Assembly (NCBI GenBank): GCA_029931535.1
Contig: JAQPZY010001060.1
Location: forward strand, 310,001 to 374,000
From: Margaritifera margaritifera
Taxonomy: Eukaryota; Mollusca; Bivalvia; Unionida; Margaritiferidae
DNA length: 64,000 nucleotides
Direction of reading: 5' to 3'
Shown: positions 13,358 to 27,126 of the stretch, in pieces
How positions within the stretch are numbered: position 1 is the stretch's first letter
Layout: each line of letters starts with the position of its first letter
The notes under the pieces: model-generated
Databases searched by the model: none
Seen by the model: the letters and a program-made list of their open reading frames with translations, nothing else
Told to the model about the DNA's origin: nothing
Translations under genes and position numbers: made by a program

Positions 13358-14778
13358 GGTAACTCCAAATATTCAATATAAACACATCTCAATATTGGGA
13401 AGAATCGGCAGGACTAAGCATGGCACAGTCATTCGCTTGATCAACGAGTGAAGCAAGCTAATCAAGAGTAATTAAGACAATTTGTACGGCAGACTAGCCA
13501 TATCAGTTCACTGGTAGCTTTCTCGGCAGTGTGGGCAAGACAAGACAAGACAGTGTGGACTACCAAACCCGTATATACTCTATGGTTCACATTTGTTCCA
13601 TATAATTAGTACCGTGAGTCCTACAGACTCGGGGACAGTGAGAACATGCTGGTAATATCATTAATGCTAGGCGACACTATGTGGGATAGATAGATAGGTG
13701 CATTGATATACTTTCTCTGGCTAATTACAGATTTTCACTTTCTGCCTTTCTTCGTGCTCAGTGAATGCGTCAATGCAAACGTGGATATTGTTTTTTGATA
13801 AGTGACGACTAGTATACATTTTAAAATAATATATATTCTGTCAGGTTTCTTCTAAGCACCTAACAGACATGCTTTATCATTGTTCACTCTTTCGTCGAGG
13901 AATCTAAAAAAAAAACTAATCATTACAATTGCTTCTAAATTTTACGATAAATTAATCAAAGCTAACCAACTTCGCAGAAAGTATTATCGAGACATATTTG
14001 ATCGCTATTCAGATATAGCAAAAGTAAGAATCTATTAATTGAAATCCAGACATAATGGATTCCTATTATTTTATAAAGGTACAAACTTGTCTAATTTTAA
14101 ACACAATGGATCATCGTAATTATATTTTGTTCAGTGAATAATGTGGAGATCAAGTACTCTACAGATACAAATATCCCAACCTGGGTCCCACCACAGTTCC
14201 TTAACAATAATTTTCATGTCAAATTATACGCGCACTTAAGATCTTCCACAACTACGCATTTCTATTAACATCATTTAGTGTGTTTAGTTAAAGATATTAG
14301 GATATATTGTCGCAAGAGTATAGAAACAAATGATTTATGTGGGGAATTGATAGACTATTTGGGAATCTGTTTGTTTGTAATTCTTATCATACCTGTCATT
14401 TTTTTAATTCGAGGGATATCTTTGGTTTATTGATTTGCTGTAAGAATTGTATCATACAACCAACGGCAAAATGTCCATTACTCTAATCATTTCATTCTTT
14501 AAGACCGTATATTTTTACTTTCAGAAACGAACTCTAGACGTGTAACTTATGGAATTTGCCTTCCCAGCTAAGTGATATAGCAGTGTTGTTTAATATTTAG
14601 TATAAGTAGGAACGAGTAATTATTTAAAGAATATTCAACCTCTCGAAGAAAGTAAATATATGTAAAGTTACAAACGATGGTATCTTCATACACCAGGATC
14701 CAACGTTCAGGTAAAATATAGAACTATTTTAGCAAGTTACTTAAAATACTGTTGTAAGAAGGTGCAACAGTAGAACTG
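13358..14778. other. No gene recognised
   Basis: AT-rich DNA without recognisable coding or RNA genes. A short ACAAG repeat lies near 13540. Confidence 0.35.
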
Positions 14779-14780
14779 TA

Positions 14781-15250
14781 TGACTCAGATCTGCCACACT
14801 TTTCACGCTTCAACATATCGAGCTTGTAGGATTGGTTTATGACTCAGATCTGTCACACTTTTACACTTCAACATATCGACCTTGTAGGATTTGTTTATGA
14901 CTCAGATCTGTCACACTTTTTACACTTCAACATACTGAGCTTGTAGGATTGGTTTATTACTTTGATCTGTCACTCCTTTTACACTTCAACATATCGAGCT
15001 TGTAGGATTGGTTTATGACTCCGATCTGTCATTCCTTTTACACTTCAACATATCGACCTTGTATGATTAATTTATGACTCAGATCTGCCACACTTTTTAC
15101 ACTTAAACATATTGAGCTTCAATGATTGGTTATGATTAGACCTGCCACACTTTTTACACTTCAACATATTGAACTTGTAGGATTGGTTTATGACTCAGAT
15201 CTGCCACACTTTTTTACACTCAACATATCGAGCAAGTAGGATTGGTTTGG
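14781..15250. repeat. 59-bp minisatellite, 8 copies
   Basis: Units containing TGACTCAGATCTG, CACACTTTTTACACTTCAAC and TTGTAGGATTGGTTTA recur with starts near 14781, 14840, 14898, 14957, 15016, 15075, 15133 and 15191. The period is 58-59 bp. Units differ at a few positions each. Confidence 0.9.
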
Positions 15251-15345
15251 TTTAGTGTTTTACGACACAGCAACACAAATAGGATATTTAGTACTGTGTC
15301 AATTGTAATAAAGTGCCTTGCCCAAAGACCCTTACATAAGCTGAC
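15240..15345. repeat. Fragment of a dispersed repeat (possibly SINE-like)
   Basis: The segment reads GGTTTAGTGTTTTACGACAC at its start and GTGCCTTGCCCAAAGACC near its end. The 'gtgccttgcccaa' phrase is typical of SINE-like or other dispersed repeats of marine invertebrates, from general knowledge. Related wording occurs at 28805-28830 and 31560-31590. Family membership is not proven. Confidence 0.3.
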
Positions 15346-18300
15346 TTGAGCTGATTCAATTGTTGGAACATATATTATAATTCAAGCAGTTTAGACCCAT
15401 CCTTAAGAAGAATGCATTGACAAAAAGTTATCAGAACCATAACCTTGCTTTGTGAATTATCCGGTGTTTGTATTTAAATAAAATTGGCTTTCAAAGCCGG
15501 TAACAAAATCCGTTTAAGATTCTGATAAATATTGTAATTATGTTTTTCTATTTTTCTTTGCCAGATATGTTTGACTTAACCTAGCTTTCATTAATAACAA
15601 CGAGTGGTGCTTTGTTCTTTTAAGAGTGTTTAGCCTAATGATATAATATGGGTCAAGGAGGACAATTTATCCAAACGTTTATTAAAAGCTTCAATATGGA
15701 CAAGAATAGCCGCCTATGTTTTGGCATTGACTTTAAAGCCATTCAGTCGTTACCATTTATCCATATAAAACAGGTATTTTATAGTTAATTTAAAATAAAA
15801 TATCCCATGCAGATTAAAAAGCCAAGGTAAATTAATCTTGTCTTCCCGAAAAGCTTATAAAGCTTTGAAATATAACTGCACCTTGTAATCAGTAAATAAC
15901 GACACATTATTATATTAGAAATCAAAGATCAGTTTAAACAGATATGATAATAATTCTAAGGAACATTTTACTGCTGATTTAATGCTGATTTTAATGCACC
16001 TGCTTGCGACGCCTTGGTATTTGTGTTCACACCTACAGTGCTAAGAGTCCTTTGAAAAACAAATTTGTACTTACTCTCGAAGACAGATATTGCCACTCTG
16101 GTATTACATATAGCTCAGTGACAAATGTCCTGCGAGACATAATCTAAAACACGCAAGCGCGCTACAAATCATAAGTTGACTGGGTGCTGTAATATACGGT
16201 CAAATATATGCAAAGTTTCAGAATTCAAACTAAATTAACATAGATTCTATGAAAAGATATGTATCCACATACTATTTGTAGAAATAAAAATTAATGTATT
16301 ATGTATGAGAAATATATTGAAAATTACAGCTAAATATCATAGGGTGGCGTGCGTGGTAGTTTGTCAGTAATTTCTATTCATCCAAAATGTTCCACTTGAT
16401 CGATATATCATAGTCATTCATGACATTTTTATCAATAGATACAAAATCTCAACAAATGGTCCATAATATTGTTTAATACTCACTGTTAATTATTGAAGAC
16501 TGAATCTGGAGGGTAAGAAGAGAAGAATTTGTAGATTAATCAACTTTACTGATATTTTGAAAGATTTCATTTGGTGTAAGGCACGACAGCTGGTAAAACG
16601 TAGAAGTTATTGCGCTTACACACCATTACATTTACTCTAGCATGTTCTTGACATTTAAAACTAGACTTTCCTTGATAAATAAGATATATTAATGCTTAAC
16701 GGATCAATAATCAATTAAGAACAAAATATTTGAGTACTGGTGTGGACAAGGTTTCTTTCCATGCTGTGCTTCCTTATTTAATGTTTGTATTTATTTATAC
16801 GTAATAGGGAGACTTGCAGACTATACTCCTTCTCATAGTAACAAAAATCGTATTTCCTGGGATATTTGATGATTTGTCGTGTCTTTGTCATCTCTTTGTT
16901 ATCTCTTTGTCATCGTACTTAATTACCAGTGTTTATTATAAAGCAGATAATTGACAATTCTTTGTTAATATTTGGTAACTATTATAAAAAATAAATTCAC
17001 TGAAATTAACCAAATATGATTCAAACATTACTCCTGTGCCCCAAACCTGACACCGTGCTCGAAAACATTCGAGTTTTCCCTAGTCTAAAGCTGCAATAAT
17101 ACCAAAGAAATTCTGTAAGGAGAAACCACTGATAATATGATTTTTAAGTTTTGTATCCATTTGTCAATACTAATGTCATTTGGCGGTTTCTGGGTACTGG
17201 GTGCAAAGATCTTTACGTTATAAAAATGAAATCAAATACATGTATGCATAACATACTTTGATACATACCGAAAATAAGAATGTAAATTGTAAATGTTAAA
17301 AAAGTTAAATATGTTTACAAGAAAAGATTTTTGCAACTTAAGCGAACTTGTAAATCATCATAAAGAGTCAGTGATATAAACAAGACAGAATATGTAGACT
17401 TATATACATGGTAAATATCTCGCTTGATAACTTGCCACACTAAATAATTGATTATAATCAGATAGCGATATGATTTAACAACAATTTCATATAAAAATCA
17501 ATATAAACGTTAAAGCTATTGGATTTCTAGTGCGGTGTTTATTGTGATGAGAGGAATAAAGGCAAATTTGTTCTATGAACTGAAAGGTGAAGTCTCTTTA
17601 TTTCCAAACAAGTACTAATATGTTTGTACCCTGAATAATAGTGTGAATGGACTGTCCCTCAGAATCTTTAATTTTCAACTCGTTTGCTTAGTTTCTTTAT
17701 TATGGAATAATGGAGTCCAGTATATTATGTTGCAACTGTCAGCTCGAACAACAGAATATGTCATATTGATAAAAAAATAACTTCATATTCTTCCATCGAA
17801 TGGAATTAGGGACTAAAGCGATGACGGATGCGTAGAAACGATAGGACTATATACAACTTACTTCTACGAGAAGATGTATTGTGGCTTACAATATCTGTCA
17901 CCCAAAGTAACACATAATAACCATATTCAATATAATTCACAATGAATAAATGTTTCTCATGCACGTGCCAACAAAACGTGAATAATAGCTATTAATGGTC
18001 AAAAGACCTGAGTGGGACTAATTGTATGGTTACTGTAAACCAAATAAACAGTCCACTGAGTTCACGTAATTGTTGATATATTATATCAATTTCGTACTAA
18101 GCAACGCAAAGCTCATCTACTTCAATCACACCTCGCTTTGAAGAACAAATATTATTTACTAAATGCCAAAGCCTGGTTCTGCTCTCAATGGGAACTTTGG
18201 GCTCAATTTATGCCATAATAACTTATAGTATGTTCCTGTCATCCATCTAAATGGGGTCACAATATATATCTATCAATCTATTTTTATCTATATATCTAAT

Positions 18301-18949
18301 AATGAAACATGCCTTTGCAGACTGAATATTTTCCTATGTAACTGCCAATAATATGTGGTTGTTTAGGTCTCAAATAATGCATTTTTAAATAAAATTAAAG
18401 AAACTGTCTTATATCAACCTACGTTAGCTTTTAATCTTTTATTGGTCAAAAGCATCCCAAAACAAAGCATAGAATCATGCAAACTCATAGTGCACAATAA
18501 TCAATTACATAATTACTTATATTATTCATCTGCAAATACATTTCCTCTCATTTAAAGCGATTTAATTCCAATACAATGGATCATCAACACTATAGATCCA
18601 GTTTAAATATGACTTACACTCTTTGGACTATGTTTGCAATCCAAAACATTTCTATCTGTAGTTAGAAACATACCAGGAAAGTTTATCAATAATCATTCTA
18701 GTATAATAATAAAACAATACATATTTCAATGCTTACATTAGAATTAAATACCAGTTTGATCGAAGCATTAGAACCTATCAAAACCTATATAAAAGTAGAT
18801 CTATAGACAACATATTTTAGTCAGCAGCGAAGGTAAAATGACTTTGGAAAGTGGGTATATATCAAGAATGCACTGATCGGTAAAATCTATACTCATATAT
18901 GAATATACTCATAACAACAACCTTATCATTACTAAATACAAATCATTGT

Positions 18950-19205
18950 TCTATAAGAATTATTGTACAATTAATTGTTAATTAATCAAATATTAAATAT
19001 TTAATTATTATTAATTATTATTATTGCATAATTATTCATAATTATTACTATTATTGCATAATCAGTATTGCATAATTATTAGTTATTATTTATTATTAGT
19101 ATTATTGCATAATTATTATTATTAATTATTAATTCATTGTTATTCCTATAATTGTTATTATATATTATTATAATAATCATTGTTCTATAATTGTTATTAA
19201 TAAAT
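18950..19205. repeat. AT-rich low-complexity (TTA/TAAT-rich) stretch
   Basis: The sequence is dominated by imperfect ATTATTATTAATTATT-type repeats with interspersed TTGCATAATTATT words. It lies in the part of copy A that copy B lacks. Confidence 0.7.
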
Positions 19206-21442
19206 CTATATTCATATATGAATGAACAGATCGGTAAAATCTATACTCATATACATATTTTCTTTAAAAACGAGAAAATAATTGAATCTCAATTCTAGCC
19301 ATATTTTGAATTGAATAGAATATTGGTTTCTTTGTTTCCTTTACAAATATATCAAACTGATTGGATCAGTGTAAATGTCATAACACGGTTAAATAGGTAC
19401 GGCAATTTGAGCCATGTACCAATGCAAATGTGGAAAGAAGATGAGTTCTTTAAAGTTTTACTCGAGTGACGAGCAAAACTAGACAGTCGAAATAAACTCT
19501 GAATGGGAGTATTTGACGGGGTTTTATTTTAATAAAGCTTGATTATTTTGCACCTTGTGGCTTTAGATCAATGTATTCATATTTAAAGATTGGACAGAAG
19601 TTGAAACATGTCAACTAAGAACATTTAACTTCATCCGTACTGTGCTGAGTTTAGGTCGCCATTGCATTCTTATTGGCTTAAGTTTTCAGGAGATAAGATC
19701 CACAGAAGCAAGGCAATAATGATACAAACCGTTACAATCAGAACTACACTTACTCTCCATTTCATATTATTTTCGTCAACTTATCCTGGCAAAGTGGCAC
19801 TCCTATATAAGAAATCTATGTTGCACATGTTTTGTTCCCGATTGTAGTGTAAATAAAAATGACATTTGTACTGGCATGTATGTAACCAAATATACCACAG
19901 TTATAACCGACACCTCTCAATTACAAGCTAGAGTAAACAATTCCATAAGCATGTATACATGCCTTATGTCCCTATTTTCAATGAGATATGTCAGCAATGG
20001 CTCGAATTTAAATGAGGAAGTATCAAATATTTAATTTAACTGTATATATTTTACTTCGGGTATTAAACAAACAAACTCTAACATAGTATTGCTTCTACAC
20101 TTGACAACACAGGTAAGCACATAATGTGGTATCGCATAACATGGTGAGCACCATACGCAATGCACACTGAAATATTTTCCATTCTTATTCCACATATGTC
20201 TTTAATTCAAATCATTTTCAGAAGTTGTCACTAGATTTATGACGGATGGTGAATATTAAGTACCAGATATAGGTTCAACTGCGCCTTTATCCTAATAAAG
20301 TGCTGAAATACATTTTTAAATTATTAAGAAGGCAACAAAGCTTTATAATTTAAATTGTATGGCAAATCCTTACTCACCTATACATAATAATTATATTGGT
20401 AGAATTTCGATAGCAAAAATATCGAAGGTCCTACAATAATCATTCTTACCGTTTCCAAAAAGCACTTACGGGTCATGTCAGATAGAAAACAACTAGCATT
20501 CGTGTGACACCAGTCACACTTTACATAACACCAACATTTTAGAAAAGGACAAATGAATGCAAAACATTGCGTAAAGTTGCAACCATTTAATCAATTAATG
20601 TAAAGTCAGAAAATTACTTATTCACAAACCAATCATTACATTTATGTTCGGTGTAATTGATGTGTCCTTGATTTAACTACACTCATCATTAAAACCATCA
20701 AAAATCTCTGTCTTGCAAGCTAAAATACTCATAATTATTTAGGTGAATACTAGGCCTAGCGACACCCTTTTTATATTTATCTATGAGGTTAATATCTTCT
20801 ATTGCGATTGCCTAAAAATGGAAGTCACCTTTGTATACAGTGAAATTGTTAGACACGTGTAAAAGATAATAATATCAAGTGACAACATCGGCATCTACGC
20901 GTGCAACATTTCTTCACTTCGACCTCAGGAACTGTGAATAATTCTACATGGACTGAAAGTCAGTTCACCAGTTCCATATTGCTTCATAAAAATACATTAG
21001 CAATCGATTCGTTTATTTTGTCTTTATCTTTATAATACCCTCCTCGTAAAAACAGAGGCAATTATACGGAGTAATGGGAGGAAATACATTAAGCCACTAA
21101 CAATCCTTACTACTCGCTTTCTCTCGCCAATTGATCACAGCTAATGGGGTACCTGTACTCGTAAGATAATAACTTGCTGTCTGAAAAAAAATCAACCGGT
21201 GAAAAGTGTCATAATACTTGTTAAAACAAAAAACAACAACTTTGAACATGATATGACTAGAGTCAGTCTTGCAGGCGTACACTTTTGTTGGAGTGCACTA
21301 ATGAATACTGCACCTGTTTTTGTTTCTTTTTTATATTAAAAGCATTTGTCGTGTAAAAAGAAGTGACTGTTAGATTCTTATGATACGTAGCAGCTATTCC
21401 TGTTTTGCTCATCTAAGTTTCATTAATCTTCTCTAGAGTATC

Positions 21443-21675
21443 AGTGGTTTATTCGGCCAGAGCGCGTAAGAGTGGTCTATGCGGTCAGAGCGTAGAGCGA
21501 TCCCCATTTCATTCAGCTACTGAGAGTACAGCATTATCTCCTGATGAGAAGATCGCAGCTTACTCCTTCGCCTGAAACTGGTACCCATTTTAAACTGGGT
21601 TGACTGATGCAGTGATATACATTAATGATGATGCTGGGCTTCGAACCCAAGACTACAAAGCTGTGAGTGGGTGAA
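21443..21675. repeat. SINE-like dispersed element, copy 1
   Basis: This aligns with 28535-28885 and more weakly with 31390-31615. Shared words are CCAGAGCG, TTCATTCAGCTACTG, CTGGTACCCATTTT, GTTGACTGA and, near the 3' side, TTCGAACCCAAGAC. The last resembles a tRNA B-box, so a tRNA-derived SINE is possible. Because it lies inside the segmental duplication, copies 1 and 2 may simply be duplicated with it. Confidence 0.4.
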
Positions 21676-22296
21676 TGTAAATTGGATCTGCTTGAATACC
21701 CTTACAGATACAGAGTTCAAGTTCGAAATATGAATAGAAAATTGAATTATCTACAACTCTTTTAGGTCATCTATCCACTTTATTGGCTTTGTAAGTCCGA
21801 TATTTGAGCTGGAATTTGGCCAATGAATTTGCACAAAGGCTCGCATTTACTGTGAGGAAATGATACGTCAGCTTACTGTTTTGCACACTTTTGGTCGGTA
21901 AGCTGAGTCGTTGACTTTAGTGTCACTAGGTTATAATTGTGCCGCCATTTTTTTTATTTTATTTTATTTTTTATTTTTTTTGTTTAATGATAAAGTTTCT
22001 TAATATTAAAGAAATATCGGAGTTGTTTTGAAACTACAAAGCTGGGAAGGGGATGAATGCAAATTGGAACAGCTTGAATACCCTTACAGCCCAGAGCTCA
22101 AATTTGAAATATGAATAGAACTCTTTGAGGTCACCTATCCCACTTTTGTTAACTTCTTATGCCAGATTTTTGAGCTGGGATTTGGCCAATGAATTTACAT
22201 AAAGGCTCGCATTTACTGGGAGAAAATGATACGTCAGCTCACTATTTTTCACACTTTTGGTCGGTAAGCTGAGTCGTTGACTATAGCAGGTCACTA
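21655..22296. repeat. Direct duplication, period about 375 bp, 2 copies
   Basis: About 21655-21936 and 22033-22296 share long stretches. Examples are CTTGAATACCCTTACAG, TTTGGCCAATGAATTT, AAAGGCTCGCATTTACTG, AATGATACGTCAGCT and TTTTGGTCGGTAAGCTGAGT. The copies are diverged and separated by a T-rich segment. Function unknown. Confidence 0.85.
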
Positions 22297-22767
22297 GGTT
22301 AGTACACTGTTTTTTAAAACAAAATCTTAAATTGTCCGAGACATGTATAGAGATGCCAAGATTGGGGTCCTGGATTCACCTCTTTACAATATTGGCTCAA
22401 AAGTATCATTATACAAGTAAATAAATCAAGAGTAGGAGAGCGAAGAGAGTGATAGAGAGAGCATGTGTTCAATACGAACATGCATCTATATTCATTACCA
22501 GTACCGATAACAGTAGCGGAGATTTAACTGATCAAATAAAGAGGGAGGACAGAACTAGAGAAAGTACACATTTACATAAGTCATCCATTCTTTAGAAATA
22601 TTTCGCCTAAAAAACACTTAAAAGCGTTGTATATTTCTGCTAAATAACTCCTGTTAAAGAATGTTTAAAATGTGATATATGTGGATGGGAATTACAATAC
22701 TTTCACTTATAAATGTAATACTTTGCATGCATTAAAATAAAATTGCATACGTCATCTGCCTCTTTCC

Positions 22768-22880
<113 letters not shown>

Positions 22881-23131
22881 AAATCTTATGGCGAATAACA
22901 GTCCTTTCAAGTGTACTGGATCCAGCAAGGGATCGCGTGTGTCAGGGATTGATTAAGATTAATGCAATACACCGATAATGAACAGTCGAGTTTAAGCCAA
23001 CTAGACGACACATCAAACATTTCCAAGCTGTAATTCCCTTAAAATAATTATGTAAACTTTTGTACTTTCAACGCTTTTTGTGTTTATTGTTTGTCTTGTC
23101 TCTGTTTTGAGAGTTGTCAGTTAATTGCATT

Positions 23132-23137
<6 letters not shown>

Positions 23138-23176
<39 letters not shown>
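23138..23176. repeat. (AT)n microsatellite
   Basis: A pure AT tract of about 39 bp lies directly beyond the 3' end of the L1-like remnant that reads leftwards from 24190. It could have grown from the element's 3' tail. Confidence 0.95.
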
Positions 23177-23178
<2 letters not shown>

Positions 23179-23184
23179 AACAAA

Positions 23185-24190
23185 CACCTTTGCTTTAGAT
23201 AAATTACAATTTTGTATTTGAGTACATTTATTAGTAATCAGTGACACAAAGTCTCCCCAAAACCTCCGAACTATGCTGCATTGATAAAAAAATGGCATAT
23301 GGATTAAGGAAACTATCGACAAAAAGAGCACATATTTAGTAGACCAGTTTTAAATAAAAACGTATTTGTAACAAACATTCTGTGCAGAATCGTTATCTGA
23401 AACCGCCTTATTTGTGGAAACTTTGTTAATCTGAATGTAAGAGAGAAACTTTTTTGCTAATCTGCGTCTTCTATTTGACAACAACATTTTTTGTATCACT
23501 TGCCCCTTGAAGTAGGAATTTCCCCATTTTTGATAAATATTTTGTAAATACTTTAGCAACCCTTTTTGTTCGCTACAATGTAAAGCAGTTTAGAGCTGAT
23601 ACACGGATCCGCGATTTTTTTCTGTTTGTTTTATATCCACTTTTGTCTGATATTCAGTTATTGCTCTTTTTAGCCTTAGTATACTAAACTATTTGTTTGG
23701 ATTGAAAAACAAAGGTGAAACTGATTCATATTAAACCACTGTATACTAACATCCACTAAGACGTTCATTCTATTTCCGCGTTCAAACCAATTCTTATAAA
23801 AAAAATTAAAAAAAGATTTACCACCTGCTTTAATATTGTAATTGGACAATAAGGGACTCAGCATGTGTATGAACTGAAAAAGTATTTTCAGAATTGATCC
23901 ATGCGTAAACAACTATCAGGTAACTTTGTTCTTACGATAGTCTACCCCAAACAAGTGGAAATTCACTATATTTTGGCAAGATGCTTCTAAAAAGTGTTTC
24001 CAATTTATTGATTTTATTGATGTCGTTGTAAGTCGTCTAATACAAGTGATATATAATGCTTCTACAAATTCAAATACATCTATCTTTCTCAAACCTCCCC
24101 AATCGTAATCATTAATAATTACTTTTCTTCTGATTTTATGACCTGAATCATTCCACAAAAATACATCGGGTAAATATTTTCAAACTGTAT
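23185..24190 (-). mobile_element. L1/Tx1-like LINE 3' end remnant
   Basis: On the minus strand the downstream part of an L1-type ORF2 can be followed across frame breaks. PDVFLWNDSGHKIRRKVII, NDYDWGGLRKID and then FVEALYITCIRRL (24158-24000) match the conserved post-RT block of L1-like LINEs. SFFNFFYKNWFERGNRMNVL (about 23830-23750) matches the next block. HMPFFYQCSIVRRFWGDF (about 23300-23245) matches the terminal zf-RVT-like block. The RT catalytic core is not visible, so the copy is 5'-truncated, the usual outcome of LINE insertion. Copy B of the surrounding duplication lacks it. Confidence 0.7.
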
Positions 24191-27041
24191 TGATGTTTGC
24201 AACAGAAAACCAGACGAATGCAGAGAGGCTGCATTGCATGGACAGAGTTTTACAGCTTTACTGTTGCCATGGTAGCAATAATTCAGTGATATTGAATTCC
24301 ATAACATTGGTCCCTGTATGCCTAATATTCTGGATCTGTATTGAAAAGCAGCACATGCTTGAATTACATGTGAATTAACATACACGTATTTTAAAATAGA
24401 GTAATTGTATGAATGTTACTTTGATTATACAACAACAACACTGACATCAAATATCATAAAAACCCATGAACGGCTTGGGCAGCAACTTAAGGTTTTCTTC
24501 AAACCTAATATGATCATACAAAGAGTTTACGCAAAGCTTCTTTGACACACCGTCGTCTCAATTTTGCTTGTTTGCTTATAATATGCCTACAAAGATTATC
24601 ATAGCAATTCATCAATCGAAGATCGAAATAAACAACCTTGCCCTGACATTTTATTGGAAGTTACCACTAATTTTATGACTGATTCTAGTAGTCTAACACT
24701 AGAAGTGGATGAGAATGCAGCTATTACTCAATATCGTAACTTAATTCCCTTATTAATAGTGATTTATCAACATATTTAGAATTGTAATTGTCGCTTAAGC
24801 AATCTAATGCACGGAAAGAGGCTTACTCGAAAATCCAAATTACATACTTCTGACAGTCGTAAAAGTTATTTTTCAATTGATAACTTCCTTTATAAGAGGC
24901 AACTTGTACGTTTCATTTTTCGAATGTTGAATGAGACACGAAAGGCATTAGCTGTTGCAAATAAAACACTGAGTACTAAGTAATGTATATCTACAAGAAA
25001 CTGGTGGTGTATACACTGAGTTTTAATAGTGCATAAGAACTAAAAACAAATTTGTAGTAACTGCTAACAAAATGTCAGTTTTAATAGTGCTAAGAACAAA
25101 CTCAATACAAATAATGCCTTCGCAAACTATTAGCAGTCTTTAATACAAGAATTTAGTCCTTCTTGAGAAACAATTTTTAGCCAAACAAGGGGAAAAATAT
25201 TTTGCTGCGATGAGATACCTTCAGTGTGCAAATTAAAGTAAAAATTTAAAATGACTTTATTTCTAGTGCTTTTGGAATTTATATCAAGAAATGGCCAATT
25301 TTAAGTCAATAAAACTATTTCATGATAAGTAAGAAAACATACTTTAACCCTGTTGTTAAAATATATTTTCTATAATTAATGTTTTCTTTTTTATTATACC
25401 CATCAATATTACCATCTAAATTTCCTGCCAATTGAGCTAATATGCTCATAAATACAAGGCCTAGCGATGTTCTTTGTTCACATTTATGCACAAGATACTT
25501 ACTTAAACAGCAATTCTCTAAAAGAAGATACTTCCTTCGTATTTAGTGGATATTTAATGCATATGGAATAAGTTAATATTCTCGTGTCACTGTCATTGGC
25601 GACTCGCTTGTACTTGACCTTACAAAATGAGAACTTATATACAGCGGCTATATAAAATAGCGGCATGTTCACAGTTTAAATCTGAGAAAAATGCAGTCGA
25701 TAACGTTTCGTGAAACACGTTTTTACAGTGATAAAAATCATTACTTGCTGACAAATTAGTCAGCAGTAGCATGTTAATTCAGAACAAATTCATCACGTAT
25801 ATCCCAAATAAATCAGGGGGGGGGGGGCCAAAATACAAACGAGCTTCGCTTCTTATTGAGCAGAACTCAAGAACTCATAACACGAATTATCTAGGTAACC
25901 AAACAATTTATATATTATCTTTTACTTTTGAATTCATTTGTGTAGATATGGTAGTATTATGAATCACTGCACGCTGCAACATGATAATGGTTTATAACAA
26001 AACTAATATAGTAAAATTCGTCCGGGATGTTATTCAAAGAAAGAGCTTTTGATAAGAGTAGAGGTTTATTATTTGAAAAATGCATGGTAGTACATAATAT
26101 AATTATTCATAAACATTCCTTGTTTCTCACTGCCTTGCAATCTGGCCATAGCTAATGATGCACCTGGTATTTGTGTATTCACATCTACAGTATTAAGAGT
26201 GCTATGAAAGAAATATTCCTATTTGCATTCGAAGATAAATATTGCCACTCTGGTATAACATATAGGTCAGTCAATCATGTATGCAAGATACAATTTAAAA
26301 CACACAAACGCATTACGAGTCATAGGGTGACTTGGTAATGTAACACAGTGTCAAACATACGCACAGTTTCAGAATTCAAAATACATTAGCATATATACTG
26401 TGAAAGATATATGTATAGGAGTACTATTTTTCCAAATAAAAAATACATATATCATGTAATTGTATAGTAACGTGAGTATGAAATCAGGTATTTGTTTTAA
26501 AGTCTGATTTTCTACAGAGAAGATAGATAGATAGATGTTTTTGGAACTCTTTTCTTATTGAAAGCACAACTAAGCGTCACGAAGTCTCGTGACTGGCATC
26601 TGTAGTTTGTCAGTAATCTCTATTGCTCCTAAATATTCGACTTATCTGCATATCATAGTCATTCGTGATATTTGTAGCAACAGACGCAAAACCTCAATCA
26701 GTGTGCGATTATGTTATTTTAAGTTAGTGATATTATTATTTTTTATGGAATGCTACATTTGGCGGATGAGAAGGCAAGAATGTGTTGATCAGTCAACTTT
26801 ACTGACATTTTGAAAGATTTAATTTGGTGTAAGGAACAAAATCTGGTAATACGTGGAGGTTCTTGCGCCGCCTACACAGCATTCACTAGCATGTTCTTGA
26901 TGATTAAAACAAGACTTTTCTTGATAAATAATATATAAATATGACTGACTGATCAATAATCGATTAAGGAATAAAAAACAATATTTGAGTACTGGTGTGG
27001 GTAAGGAATTAGTTTTAATGATGTGCTTCCTTATTCATAGT

Positions 27042-27043
27042 GT

Positions 27044-27082
<39 letters not shown>

Positions 27083-27087
27083 TTTGT

Positions 27088-27126
<39 letters not shown>
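27042..27126. repeat. (TTTA)n microsatellite
   Basis: About 20 TTTA units with one TTTG variant. The matching site in copy A (about 16787-16798) has only two or three such units. Confidence 0.97.
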
